A DNA stretch of 40,033 nucleotides from Pseudomonadota bacterium (GCA_029777855.1 JAKORL010000068.1:1-40033); one strand, 5' to 3'; positions 9,558-18,996 are shown, counted from the first letter of the stretch. Notes: a model not told the origin generated them from the letters alone. A program made the numbers and translations.

Positions 9558-11039
9558 ATGAGTTCTACGTATACACAATTAAAAGATCATTTGACAAAGA
9601 TTTCTCATTTAAATCATCTACGCAGAATTACTGAATGGGATGAAGCGGTCATGATGCCTGCGGGTAGTGGTGAAGCTCGAGCTACCGCCCTGGCTACTCT
9701 CTCTGAAATGATTCATGATATGGAAACATCCGAAAAAATAAAGGACTTAATCCAACACGCTAAGACAGAATCCTTGATAGATCCTTGGGAGAAAAGGAAC
9801 TTATACCTTATTGAGAGAAATTACCGTCGATCAACCTGCGTTCCAGCACGTCTTATTGCTGAGTTCACAAAAGCAAGCTCTCTTTGCGAACAAGCGTGGC
9901 GTCAATTACGTGCTGAAAATAACTGGAAAGATTTTCTACCCTTATTAAAAAAATCATTTTCATTAATTGTAGAAATTTCACAATCAAAAGCAGATGCTCT
10001 GCAATGCGATCCTTACGACGCATTGATTGACGAATTCTCACCGGGATTTAATCAAGCCATTATAGATCCTATTTTTGCTCGACTCAAAAAAGAACTACCT
10101 GATCGCGTGGAAAAAATTATCTCATTACAACAAAAAGAAAAATTTCTCACACCTCAAGGTCCATTTGCAATCGATTCACAACGCCAACTCGGTTTAGAGT
10201 TAATGCAAGCCTTGGGATTTAATTTTCAACAAGGTCGTTTGGATGTCAGTCATCATCCATTCTGTGGTGGTGTACAAGAAGACGTTCGAATCACAACGCG
10301 GTACAACGAAAACGAATTTATCAGTGCAGCAATGGGAATTTGCCATGAAACAGGGCATGCACGTTATGAACAAGCTTTACCCATACAATGGAGTGGGCAA
10401 CCAGTTGGCGATCATCTGGGTATGGCTGTTCATGAAAGCCAATCACTATTAGTAGAAATGTACGCGTGTCGCACTCGGGAATTTATGGAATTTTTAAGTC
10501 CTCGCGTCATCCATTTTTTTGGTGATCAAGCCAGCCTCACTCCTGATAATTTATATTTATTATACACACGAGTGAAACGAGGTTATATTCGTGTTGACGC
10601 CGATGAAGTGACTTATCCTTTACATGTTATTTTGCGATACGAACTCGAGCAACAATTATTTAAAAAAGAATTAACCCTCGAGGATCTACCTGATGCATGG
10701 AACGAAAAAATGCAATCGTATTTTCATTTATCCACTGTGGATAATTACAAAAATGGTGTGATGCAAGATGTGCATTGGCCTGTAGGATGCTTCGGTTATT
10801 TTCCTGCGTATACTTTAGGTAGTCTTATCGCTGCACAATTATTTTCAACGGTAACTAAAGCTCATCCCGAATTATTCAGTGAAATCAAACACGGTAATTT
10901 CTCTACCTTGTTTAAGTGGCTAAATACTCATATACACTCACGCGCCTCTTCTGTGGACGTCAACACACTCATTAAAGATGCGACGGGGTCTGATCTAGAT
11001 CCTAACTATTACCTCGCTCATATTGATGAACGCTATTAG
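9558..11039 (+). CDS. M32-family metallocarboxypeptidase (Taq carboxypeptidase type)
   Basis: This is a zinc carboxypeptidase that removes C-terminal residues from peptides, probably in the cytoplasm since no signal peptide is seen. I start it at 9558 (MSSTYTQL, 493 residues) because GAGGGA lies 7 bases upstream and the family begins at this point; an ATG at 9543 is in frame. The N-terminal ITEWDEAVMMP segment, the HETGH zinc motif (residues 263-267) and the downstream HESQSLLVE (292-300), which gives the third ligand, are all intact. The length equals the family norm. It follows the DUF62 gene with almost no gap, so the two are probably co-transcribed. A REP-like palindrome follows directly. 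Confidence 0.93.
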   Translation: MSSTYTQLKDHLTKISHLNHLRRITEWDEAVMMPAGSGEARATALATLSEMIHDMETSEKIKDLIQHAKTESLIDPWEKRNLYLIERNYRRSTCVPARLIAEFTKASSLCEQAWRQLRAENNWKDFLPLLKKSFSLIVEISQSKADALQCDPYDALIDEFSPGFNQAIIDPIFARLKKELPDRVEKIISLQQKEKFLTPQGPFAIDSQRQLGLELMQALGFNFQQGRLDVSHHPFCGGVQEDVRITTRYNENEFISAAMGICHETGHARYEQALPIQWSGQPVGDHLGMAVHESQSLLVEMYACRTREFMEFLSPRVIHFFGDQASLTPDNLYLLYTRVKRGYIRVDADEVTYPLHVILRYELEQQLFKKELTLEDLPDAWNEKMQSYFHLSTVDNYKNGVMQDVHWPVGCFGYFPAYTLGSLIAAQLFSTVTKAHPELFSEIKHGNFSTLFKWLNTHIHSRASSVDVNTLIKDATGSDLDPNYYLAHIDERY

Positions 11040-11042
11040 AGC

Positions 11043-11153
11043 GATGGGGTCAGTTTGGGAAGGGGTCAGATCTAATATTAATCCAGCAAACACTAAGGTG
11101 GAATATGAGACTCAGTAATGATAGCTGGATTAATATTAGATCTGCCCCCTTCC
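11043..11153. repeat. REP-like long palindrome
   Basis: The arms 11058-11087 and 11124-11153 are 30 bases each with a single mismatch, around a 36-base loop. The left arm carries GGGGTCAGATCT, and another copy of the head motif (GATGGGGTCAG) lies at 11043-11053. It shares GGGGTCAG[AG]TCT with the element at the start of the window, though the inner arms differ. It starts three bases after the M32 gene ends and could also stop transcription. No transposase is present. Confidence 0.75.
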
Positions 11154-11174
11154 TATCCTTGCAAGCAAAAGGCT

Positions 11175-11203
11175 TTGCGGCCTCAGCCTGACTTTGCTAT
11201 GAT
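11175..11203 (+). promoter_or_regulatory. promoter of tRNA-Arg
   Basis: TTGCGG (11175-11180), 17 bases, TATGAT (11198-11203), followed 15 bases later by the mature tRNA end. Confidence 0.6.
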
Positions 11204-11218
11204 TGCCGACTTATCAAT

Positions 11219-11295
11219 GCGCCCGTAGCTCAGTTGGATAGAGCACCTGGCTTCGAACCAGGTGGTCGGGAGTTCGAATCTCTCCGGGCGCGCCA
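11219..11295 (+). tRNA. tRNA-Arg (UCG)
   Basis: This is a complete 77-base cloverleaf. The acceptor GCGCCCG pairs perfectly with CGGGCGC; the D-arm has AGCTCAGTTGGATAGAGC; the anticodon loop is CTTCGAA (anticodon TCG) on a CCTGG/CCAGG stem; the T-loop is TTCGAAT; and CCA is encoded. It reads CGA and probably CGG arginine codons. Confidence 0.97.
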
Positions 11296-11375
11296 AACCA
11301 CTCAAGTTCGGCATTAGACATGCCCTTCCAGTCCTATATTTGCTTGAAAAATATAAATTCAATCCAGTATTCATC

Positions 11376-11404
11376 TTGCATTGCTATCAAAATTGAGTTA
11401 TACT
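11376..11404 (+). promoter_or_regulatory. sigma-70 promoter of the first tandem paralog
   Basis: TTGCAT (11376-11381), exactly 17 bases, TATACT (11399-11404). The start codon lies 35 bases beyond, preceded by TTGGAGA. Confidence 0.7.
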
Positions 11405-11438
11405 ACCAGAATTATTTATTTTACGTTGGAGATTCATT

Positions 11439-14400
11439 ATGCAAACAGTTAATAAAACAGAGGTAGCCGTGTTCAATCGTGACGAATTTCTTAATAAAAA
11501 CATCGCCGAACGCGTAACGTATCTTAATGATAATCCAACGATTGTCCTTACTGAAGAAGATTTCAAAGCCATCTTATCTCAAGAAGTAGTAGGCCAAGAG
11601 GTATTACCAATAGCCTATTTGAATGCTTTAGCATTGCGATTCAAACAAGTAAATTCTTTTTATTTCAGAAGACCCGCCATTTTAGTAGATCACATAAAAA
11701 GGTTTTATCAAGCAGAATCGTGGGATACGAATAGTCAAAGTACATTTGGGGGCATTCTCACCAACCCACAAATGAATCTTATTAATAATTCCGACTTATA
11801 TCTGTGCAATTCGAACATGTTAATTGCTTTATGTGAACAAATGAGCCTATCTGAAAATAGTAAGCTATGCTTTTTTCTTATTTCGGAAAATAGCTGGGAA
11901 ACCCAATGTAGTGAAATTGCGAGGGCCAAATTACAGGGTACACCACACAACCCTCTGCCTTCTCCTCAAAAGGATGACTCATATAGCAAATGGACTTATT
12001 TCGATAGCTTTACAGCTGAACTCATCCGAAAAATGAATGCAGACCAAGCCAAAAGACTTTACGCTGTCATGACTTCAGATGAACGCTTAATCCCATCGCT
12101 CTGCAATGTATTAAACAATGCAACCCTTTCTAATTCGGCAAAAGAAGGATTCAAAGAACCTTTAATTAACATTATTAAATCCACTGCTCAACCTGAACAG
12201 CCTAATAAAGATTTAGTGGCATCTTCTGTAGTTATTCTTCAAATACTCACTACTCAAGATACTTTGTCATTGTTAAATGACCTTATCAAAGAAAATGATC
12301 TCACTGCTTTAATGAGCTTTTTACAAAGAGCGTCACAACACTACCGAAAACTTGAAAGCAACAAACCTAGTATCCTACCCAATGAAGACCTCTTAAATGC
12401 ACTAGCAAAATTTGTATCAGAACAAATTGTCACAGATAAAATCCGAATGGAAATCTTCTGTCGTCAAATTCCTGATATTTTGGTTGGTTATATTGTTCCC
12501 AAATTATCAATAAAGGATCAGATAGGTTTTCTGAGCGAACCGTCTTTAAAGATCACACCTGAATTAATGACTCAACTCAATCGTGTTGCGGACGATAATG
12601 TTCTCTCTAATAATTTAAACACTTTGGCATGGCGCTGCGTGAATACACAAAACCCTGCAGCGTGCATTGAAAGCTTATTAAAAGCTGATAAATCACTAGC
12701 AATCGAATTATTCAAACGCTCTCTTTCTGCGCATGAAGATGCACCTCGATTACAAAACATTCTCCTATCTCATCAATTTACTCAGAATCTGGATACACTG
12801 ACAAACCATTTAGACGAGGCCGAACTTGAAACATTAATCATCGCGGGTTTAAAAGATAAAAGCATAGCCTCAAGTAACTTTGTTAAAGCCTTGTTACAAC
12901 ATCTTGCCAAGCATCATCAAAATGCAAAAATAAATAGCATTACTAAAAAACTATTTGCAACTCCTGATTTTCATACGGCCCTGCAAAAACATTTTAATTT
13001 ATTGTGTGAAGATGTCATCCACAAAGATTTCGATCTACCCACTTTAACCCCTCTGCTGAATGCCATCGCGAAAGGAGACAACAAGCCGTTCTCTGCAAGT
13101 GATTGCATTAATTTGCTTCAATGCACCTTGGGTGTTCAAGTAATCCCAGCCCCCAGTCAATTCCATGGCCAGCATAATAATTATCGTTGCGATATTGCCT
13201 CATATCTACTCACGAATTTATCTGAAACCACAAAAGCAGAACTCACTAAACCCAATGATATTATATACCGCGCCTGCCAATTTAGAGTTGACCTAGTCGT
13301 ATTTAACAAATTGATTGAATTAGGCTGCAAACCTCAACTACGAAAAGATGAAAGAGAAACGACATCATTTGAATTGCTTTCTTTGCTAGAAGTTTTAAAA
13401 AAATCAACTGATAACGTAAAAGAAGCTGATAAAAAAGACGCATATCGCGTGAATAATCATCAAAGCATAATGGATCTAACGAAGGCTAAAATAAGTGCTA
13501 TTCTGAATATAATGACCGATCAAATTCCTCTAGCTATAGTTAGACAGGCAGTTATCAACCTCCAAACAAACGAACTAAAATTATTCTTCGAAAAAAATAT
13601 TTCACTTAATCCACACTTTATTTCTGAAAATCAATCCGAACTTAGCAAACTTTTTCGCTCATTACATGTTATTTGGACTAAGGAGGACAAATTACCTACT
13701 TTCAGGACGCTAATAGAGAACGGCGTAGAACCACCACTAGACCTACTGAATTGGGCATTAGACGAATTAATTGACGAAAAAAATATAGCTGGCAAAGCTG
13801 ATCTACTTAAGATTGTTTATCAATTTGCTCCAAACACCGCCATTCTCTATCTCGTTGAGAACGAACTCATCGAGAGCTCTGTCAATATATTCAAAGCAAA
13901 GTCTAATACTGAAGACACTTTACACACTGATGACCAAGAAGCACTTCAAGACCAACATCAAGACACACTAAATAAGATACAGGAGAGACTAGAATCGCAT
14001 GCTAAACGGCCCGTTTTGACAGAAGAAACCTTAGAGTCTGTAGCAAATATGTTGAGAGTGAAGAGTCTTGGGCTGGATGACCATCACCCTATAAACAAGC
14101 TGTTGTCTGCCGCACTCGCGAAGTTTTCCAGTGCTCGCTCTGTACAAACTGAAAAATCAGCTTCAGGCAGGGATACTCAACATCGAAGCAGTACTACCGT
14201 CCCATTACTTTCAGATGAAAAAGATGACGAGAGTGATGAAGCGCTCCCAACTGCTCATGAAAAACAAACCATCCATCCTAGTGGAGTTGCCATTAATCCG
14301 TTCAAACCTCAATCCCGTTCTTTTTTAGAATGGATATTTACAGCGTCACACTCTTCTTTATTCCGTTTTATTGCAGATGGCGCTAGGGTAAAAACTGCTC

Positions 14401-15887
14401 AAGAAAATAAACCGGTTGAAAAACTCCCAACACCAAGCTTATCCCACTATTTAAAATCGGTATTTTTAAGAGTCTTTGGTTTCGATGGCTACGACCCAAC
14501 TGAAAATAAAGCCTTAGCCTTAAACTGTCAATATGAAAAAATCGACGCCGCCAATATAGGATGGGGATTATTGCTTGCCTCTCTTTTCGGATTACCGAAC
14601 CGTCCTCAATCCATCGATGAAGCTGGCAGACCCTTCTTATCAGCATCTCAATTATTGCTCACAAACTGGTTAGGCGGATGGACATTAACGAGCAACACTA
14701 AAACGTGGACAGTAACGCAATTCATCGAAATACCTTTTAAAATTGCACTCGTTTTACCTTATAATATTTTACGCACTCTCGTAAAACTCCCTATTAATTT
14801 AATCAAGTTGGTCACGGATGTTACTCTACAGAGTATTTCAACATTATTACTGACAGGCGTAGGTCAATCAACACAATGGATGATGACGCTAGGTAATTCT
14901 GATCAAAATATCGTCGTAAAAGGTCTAGGCATAGCACTTTTAATTATAGCAGGTATTGCTGCCGCACTTGCTCAATATGCCATTGTTTGGGCAATCAGAA
15001 TCAGTGAAATACTCACCTCTCCAGCAAAAAGCGCAAGCAAAGCTTACGCTGCGGGCAGAAGCCTTAAAGTTGAGATCTTTGGCAAAAAAGCTGAAATCAC
15101 GATTTCCTATCTTGCAGGCATCGCAGGTTGGGCGCTTAGCATCGCGCTCACAGCCATCCTGTTGATATTGATTTTGCCGATTGCCATTAGTGCAATTACC
15201 ACATTAATCCCTGCAATCGTACCTGCGATCGCATGGCTTACTCATTTACCGATTATTACTGCCTCCATTGCGTGGGCATCACAATTCCCATTAGTAACAA
15301 CTACGATCGCAACCGCAAGCAGCTTATTCATGTCCGTTGGAAGCGCCCTTGGCGTCGCCTTTGGCCCTATTATCACACCAATTGCAGGCTTCACCGGATT
15401 ACAAATTTCCACCATGGCAATGGCAGCAGGCACCACTTTGGGCTTACTCGGAACAGCCTTCGTGATCTCTGGTAATTATTTAGCGGATGCATTTAGTAAC
15501 CTCTGGGTGAGACTGCATTACACACCGATGATGGTTAAGCTGTTTCAAGATATGATAGTTAGTATCCGCAATGAAAAAAATCACCTCCAAGATTCAGTCT
15601 CAAGAATAAGAGCTCTTGATCCAGAACTACGTGAGAAGGGATCAGCAAAAATGATTACTGAGGCAGAATCAACGATTCAGACACTGGAAGTACGCATAGA
15701 AACACTACAAAGAGGGCAAGATGATCTACTACGTGAGGCTGCAAAATCTGCTGGACAAGCAGCATTGGCTGGCAAAAAAGCTCAAAAGGCCCTGGAAGGA
15801 GAAATTCCAATGTCCCGCCCTACCGGCTCCCAGATAGCAGCACCTCATGCAACAGAAAAGCACCCTACTTCATACGATTTTAATTAA
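11439..15887 (+). CDS. large modular membrane protein, putative secreted effector (paralog 1 of 3)
   Basis: I do not recognise this 1482-residue protein as a named family. Residues 1 to about 850 are soluble and almost entirely helical, like an alpha-solenoid, with an ankyrin-like patch near VFNKLIELGCKPQLRK (about 620-640) that is too weak to call. Residues 858-895 (LTEETLESVANML...) resemble short segments in the two following genes. A disordered Ser/Asp/Glu stretch (900-945) leads to the shared membrane domain (950-1365): FKPQSRSFLEWIFT, LFGLPNRP, TNWLGGWTL, SASKAYAAGRSLK, then several Ala/Ile/Thr-rich hydrophobic segments up to LWVRLH. The tail (1366-1482) is coiled coil followed by a polar end, SYDFN. 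There is no signal peptide, consistent with secretion by a C-terminal signal or with inner-membrane insertion. Function unknown; effector status is inference. Confidence 0.85.
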   Translation: MQTVNKTEVAVFNRDEFLNKNIAERVTYLNDNPTIVLTEEDFKAILSQEVVGQEVLPIAYLNALALRFKQVNSFYFRRPAILVDHIKRFYQAESWDTNSQSTFGGILTNPQMNLINNSDLYLCNSNMLIALCEQMSLSENSKLCFFLISENSWETQCSEIARAKLQGTPHNPLPSPQKDDSYSKWTYFDSFTAELIRKMNADQAKRLYAVMTSDERLIPSLCNVLNNATLSNSAKEGFKEPLINIIKSTAQPEQPNKDLVASSVVILQILTTQDTLSLLNDLIKENDLTALMSFLQRASQHYRKLESNKPSILPNEDLLNALAKFVSEQIVTDKIRMEIFCRQIPDILVGYIVPKLSIKDQIGFLSEPSLKITPELMTQLNRVADDNVLSNNLNTLAWRCVNTQNPAACIESLLKADKSLAIELFKRSLSAHEDAPRLQNILLSHQFTQNLDTLTNHLDEAELETLIIAGLKDKSIASSNFVKALLQHLAKHHQNAKINSITKKLFATPDFHTALQKHFNLLCEDVIHKDFDLPTLTPLLNAIAKGDNKPFSASDCINLLQCTLGVQVIPAPSQFHGQHNNYRCDIASYLLTNLSETTKAELTKPNDIIYRACQFRVDLVVFNKLIELGCKPQLRKDERETTSFELLSLLEVLKKSTDNVKEADKKDAYRVNNHQSIMDLTKAKISAILNIMTDQIPLAIVRQAVINLQTNELKLFFEKNISLNPHFISENQSELSKLFRSLHVIWTKEDKLPTFRTLIENGVEPPLDLLNWALDELIDEKNIAGKADLLKIVYQFAPNTAILYLVENELIESSVNIFKAKSNTEDTLHTDDQEALQDQHQDTLNKIQERLESHAKRPVLTEETLESVANMLRVKSLGLDDHHPINKLLSAALAKFSSARSVQTEKSASGRDTQHRSSTTVPLLSDEKDDESDEALPTAHEKQTIHPSGVAINPFKPQSRSFLEWIFTASHSSLFRFIADGARVKTAQENKPVEKLPTPSLSHYLKSVFLRVFGFDGYDPTENKALALNCQYEKIDAANIGWGLLLASLFGLPNRPQSIDEAGRPFLSASQLLLTNWLGGWTLTSNTKTWTVTQFIEIPFKIALVLPYNILRTLVKLPINLIKLVTDVTLQSISTLLLTGVGQSTQWMMTLGNSDQNIVVKGLGIALLIIAGIAAALAQYAIVWAIRISEILTSPAKSASKAYAAGRSLKVEIFGKKAEITISYLAGIAGWALSIALTAILLILILPIAISAITTLIPAIVPAIAWLTHLPIITASIAWASQFPLVTTTIATASSLFMSVGSALGVAFGPIITPIAGFTGLQISTMAMAAGTTLGLLGTAFVISGNYLADAFSNLWVRLHYTPMMVKLFQDMIVSIRNEKNHLQDSVSRIRALDPELREKGSAKMITEAESTIQTLEVRIETLQRGQDDLLREAAKSAGQAALAGKKAQKALEGEIPMSRPTGSQIAAPHATEKHPTSYDFN

Positions 15888-16224
15888 TCGCTACAAGTGA
15901 AGGCGAGAACGGGGGTATGTTGAAAGCCCCCCCTCGCCCAAGCTACTACCCAACCATCACAAACGTAGCCCTGTCTTCACAAAGGGAAGTGACAACGCCC
16001 CCTAAGCCATCCCTAGCCACCTAGGGGTCGCACTCACGAAGCGAGCCGATCCAAAAAAGACTGGATCGCCACACAAGCCTGAGTTGAAGATTCACATTTT
16101 TATCCCTCTCCCTCGTTAAGATTGTCTTAATATTTCTATGCTACTCTTTACCAAATTAGCCTGGAGAAACCAAAAAAACTTAGCAACTCTCCAGATCACT
16201 TAATAACAGAAACTAGGTAACATT
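15888..16224. other. gap after paralog 1 with hairpins
   Basis: The stretch 15899-16075 is more GC-rich than its surroundings and full of short inverted repeats: GGCGAG/CTCGCC with inner G/C runs (15902-15938), CCCCTA/TAGGGG (15999-16027) and CGATCC/GGATCG (16047-16068). No T-run follows any of them. It may hold a Rho-type or structured 3' end, or a structured RNA; no gene is visible. The rest contains the PmrA-like box listed separately. Confidence 0.35.
16115..16142 (+). promoter_or_regulatory. PmrA-box-like direct repeat upstream of paralog 2
   Basis: GTTAAGATT, 2 bases, CTTAATATT (16115-16134) matches the Legionella/Coxiella PmrA element (cTTAATatT, 2 bases, cTTAATatT) at 7 of 9 and 9 of 9 positions. 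It is followed by TCTATGCTA, which is identical in the corresponding place before paralog 3 and may include a -10 hexamer (TATGCT). Regulator identity is inference from the known consensus. Confidence 0.55.
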
Positions 16225-16338
16225 ATGACAACGTGCACATATATTATGTTTATCACGGGACTATTATCAGTCATAGGCCTGGTTGTTGGGCTCCAAAAAG
16301 CACCGTACCGAAATCGAAAAACTCCCTCTAAAAATTGA
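16225..16338 (+). CDS. possible 37-residue single-span membrane peptide
   Basis: ATG at 16225 follows an AGGTAAC sequence and opens a 37-codon frame (start MTTCTYIMFITGLLSVIGL) with one strong membrane helix (about residues 6-23) and a basic tail (RNRKTPSKN). It occupies DNA that is present in the leader of paralog 2 but absent from the otherwise similar leader of paralog 3. It could be a real small protein, the decayed start of a larger gene, or chance. Confidence 0.3.
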   Translation: MTTCTYIMFITGLLSVIGLVVGLQKAPYRNRKTPSKN

Positions 16339-16406
16339 TCCCACTTAACTTTACACGCAAGATACATAAGCTTAATATTTGTATTTATTGATCGGTAGGA
16401 GATATT

Positions 16407-18914
16407 ATGCAAGGTTCAGTCGAAAAAACGACATTAGAAGACTTGAAGGCACAATTACAAGAATGTACATCCGATGAGGGAAAACAAGCGCTCTTAATAA
16501 ACACCGTTAAAGAATCACCCAATACTAGCCTTCTTTATCTCTGTGAGACGCTTGTTGAAATCTCTGCTGATGAATCCCAAACTGAATTAAGAGTTCATGT
16601 AGATAAATTAATAGAATTTATTTTCCATTGGCATGCAATTGAACCACCTATATTAACTGAGCAAACCTTACGAATCATAAAAGAACCATTACTTAAATTA
16701 GAAAATATCAATACTTTAAAAGCCCACTTATTAACTGCTCTGATGAAATTAAAGACTCCATATTCGGAAAAATCTGAAACACCCACTATTGATTTACGAT
16801 TAGAGCTCACTTTTTTTGATACAGAATGTTTTGGGGCAACAAACGTATACTTCGATATAAAAGACCCAAACATTAGAAAAAAACTTTTCCTATTCTTGAG
16901 ACCAAAAGGATTTGATGTCACACTCGATGATTCAACTCAAGAACTCTATATTGGAATTAACAAAAAAGCTGTAGATCATAATGGATTATCGCTTAATGAG
17001 GTATTTAATCGAATCACGGTGCTCTTAAAAGAATTCTGCGATAGCGATTCTATAATCGCAAAGTTCAATTTAGCCAATACCGATGCATACATCGAAGCGT
17101 TTGAAACATTTTATCAAACTATTATGACCTCTCAAACTGAACATAATCGCGAAGATTATTCAGATCTTGGCTCGTCAGATCGGAAAGACCTGATAATAGG
17201 ACGATTAACGACCTTACTGCAAGAATTAAGCTATAACTTTCAAACATTAAATTTTGTATCTCAAGGTAATGCTCAAAGGGCACAGGCACCTTCTAGACAG
17301 AAAGCTAATGAGTCAGAAATACCAGCCTCAAATGTACGCCAAACTATAAAACTATCTAAAGTAATCATAAATCCATTCAAGCCACGCTCACGTTCGCTGT
17401 TGACGTGGTTATTCACTACAAAATATTACACCTTCCTTCGTGCAATAATCGACCGGGCAAGAGTTCAAGCAGCAGAGAAAAAATATAAAGTCATTGATGA
17501 CACTCCCAAAGAATTTACGGTTTTTGTAAAACTATTTTTATTAGAATTATTCGGTTTTGATGGTTACAATTCTATTGAGGAAAAAGCTTATGCTGCCAAC
17601 GGACAATACAAAATAATAGACCCTACTCTTGTTGGATGGGGAATATTATTAGCCTCTGTGTTTGGCTTACCAAATAGACCCGGATCAATTAATCAATCCG
17701 GCAAACCTATTTTGACAGCCACACAACTTTTATTTACAAATTGGGTTGGCGGATGGACATTAACTCTCAATGTTAAAACATGGACACTCTCACAATTTCT
17801 TGAACTGCCGATTAAATTTCTGATAATTCTGCCTATCAATATCATTAGAGTACCTATTAATATTGTTATCAGTATTATTAAAACTTTTACATTGATTCCC
17901 TCCCTTATTATCGCAACTATTTTAGTCGTTAACTCATTTCTGCCCATTGAGTTAAGTACTCGATTAATAACATCTAAACATCCTTGGGCGAAATACATTC
18001 GTAAAAATCTAGATTATATTGTCCTTATAGCGATGTTCTTATCATTTATTATTACAATTCCACTTGCACTCGCACAGTATGTTGCTGTTTGGGCAGTAAG
18101 AATATCTGAATTACTCACCACACCTGCTATTAGTGCAAGCAAAGCCTTTGCTTTAGGAAGAAGTCTTAAAATCTCAAGGTTTGGACCTACAGTTGAAAAA
18201 TGGATTTCTAATATTGCGGGTGTATTAGGTTGGGGATTAAGTATTACCCTCTCTGCCATCCTGTTGACGCTGATTCTACCCCTTGTCTTCAGCGCCATCA
18301 CCACCGTATTTCCCGCAATCGTTCCTGCTATCGCCTCCTTTACACACTTATCGGTGATTAGCGCTTCTATAGCCTGGGTATCACAATTTCCAGTAGTCAT
18401 GGGCACCTTTACAGCCGCTAGCAATTTGTTTGCCACAGTAGGCACAGCCTTGGGTGTTGCCTTCGGCCCTATGATAACCCCTGTAGCCACACTGCTGGGC
18501 TTCCAAATTTCAACCATGGCAATGACTGTGGGCACTACACTCGGTATGCTAGGAACTGCGGTGATCATTGCCGGCAACTACATCGTCGATGGAGCGAGCG
18601 ACCTCTGGGTGAAATTGCATAGCACTCCAGCTCCTCGTCGTGAAAAAACAACTCACACTGATGAGATCGAATTATTGTCCAAAGAGGACGAAGAAACTGT
18701 ACAGGGTTTTGGACGACGAGCAGCTGAGCTAGGAAAGCAAAGAGAGCGGCTTTTAAGTAAACTTGATCGAAGTGATAAGGGCTTATATCAAGCGAGTGAA
18801 ACTGCAGAAAATCCAGGAAATCCAGCTCCCGGCCAGACATTGACACAACAAGCAACTACTTCAGGTCCTGTGGTTCAGAAAAGCGATCCTAATGATCAGG
18901 ATTTTGGTATCTAA
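16407..18914 (+). CDS. modular membrane protein, putative secreted effector (paralog 2 of 3)
   Basis: The protein has 835 residues, with GGTAGGAGAT before the start; like its paralogs it begins MQ. The N-terminal 310 residues are soluble: a helical part including LTEQTLRIIKEPLLKLENI (82-100), similar to segments in both neighbours, then a mixed alpha/beta region (about 120-225) unlike either. The shared membrane domain spans about 319-732 with FKPRSRSLLTWLFT, LFGFDGY, FGLPNRPGSI, TNWVGGWTL, SASKAFALGRSLK and the long Ala/Thr-rich hydrophobic tract ending at LWVKLHSTP. The charged tail ends DQDFGI. The stretch 18114-18604 aligns without gaps to 20261-20751 of paralog 3 at about 95% DNA identity, pointing to recent duplication or gene conversion. 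Function unknown; a PmrA-like box upstream favours a secreted effector. Confidence 0.85.
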   Translation: MQGSVEKTTLEDLKAQLQECTSDEGKQALLINTVKESPNTSLLYLCETLVEISADESQTELRVHVDKLIEFIFHWHAIEPPILTEQTLRIIKEPLLKLENINTLKAHLLTALMKLKTPYSEKSETPTIDLRLELTFFDTECFGATNVYFDIKDPNIRKKLFLFLRPKGFDVTLDDSTQELYIGINKKAVDHNGLSLNEVFNRITVLLKEFCDSDSIIAKFNLANTDAYIEAFETFYQTIMTSQTEHNREDYSDLGSSDRKDLIIGRLTTLLQELSYNFQTLNFVSQGNAQRAQAPSRQKANESEIPASNVRQTIKLSKVIINPFKPRSRSLLTWLFTTKYYTFLRAIIDRARVQAAEKKYKVIDDTPKEFTVFVKLFLLELFGFDGYNSIEEKAYAANGQYKIIDPTLVGWGILLASVFGLPNRPGSINQSGKPILTATQLLFTNWVGGWTLTLNVKTWTLSQFLELPIKFLIILPINIIRVPINIVISIIKTFTLIPSLIIATILVVNSFLPIELSTRLITSKHPWAKYIRKNLDYIVLIAMFLSFIITIPLALAQYVAVWAVRISELLTTPAISASKAFALGRSLKISRFGPTVEKWISNIAGVLGWGLSITLSAILLTLILPLVFSAITTVFPAIVPAIASFTHLSVISASIAWVSQFPVVMGTFTAASNLFATVGTALGVAFGPMITPVATLLGFQISTMAMTVGTTLGMLGTAVIIAGNYIVDGASDLWVKLHSTPAPRREKTTHTDEIELLSKEDEETVQGFGRRAAELGKQRERLLSKLDRSDKGLYQASETAENPGNPAPGQTLTQQATTSGPVVQKSDPNDQDFGI

Positions 18915-18968
18915 TCCAGAGCATCGACAGAGCGGCCCTTCAATTCATAGACCCATACCAGACCTCCG

Positions 18969-18996
18969 TTTAACATTACCTTAACAATTCTATGCT
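18969..18996 (+). promoter_or_regulatory. PmrA-box-like direct repeat upstream of paralog 3
   Basis: TTTAACATT, 2 bases, CTTAACAAT (18969-18988) fits the PmrA consensus at 7 of 9 positions in each half, with the correct 11-base period. It is followed by TCTATGCTA exactly as before paralog 2. The start codon is about 125 bases downstream. Confidence 0.5.

Noticed and set aside
11183-11374. Open frame on the minus strand across tRNA-Arg
   Set aside because: It covers a complete tRNA; such frames are common false gene calls over tRNA genes.
11439-13990. Ankyrin repeats in the N-terminus of paralog 1
   Set aside because: Only one weak ankyrin-like patch is visible; there is no repeated TPLH pattern, so I describe it only as helical.
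16371-16390. Second CTTAATATT close to the start of paralog 2
   Set aside because: One half-site is perfect but the neighbouring half matches at only about 4 of 9 positions, so it does not form a PmrA-type direct repeat.
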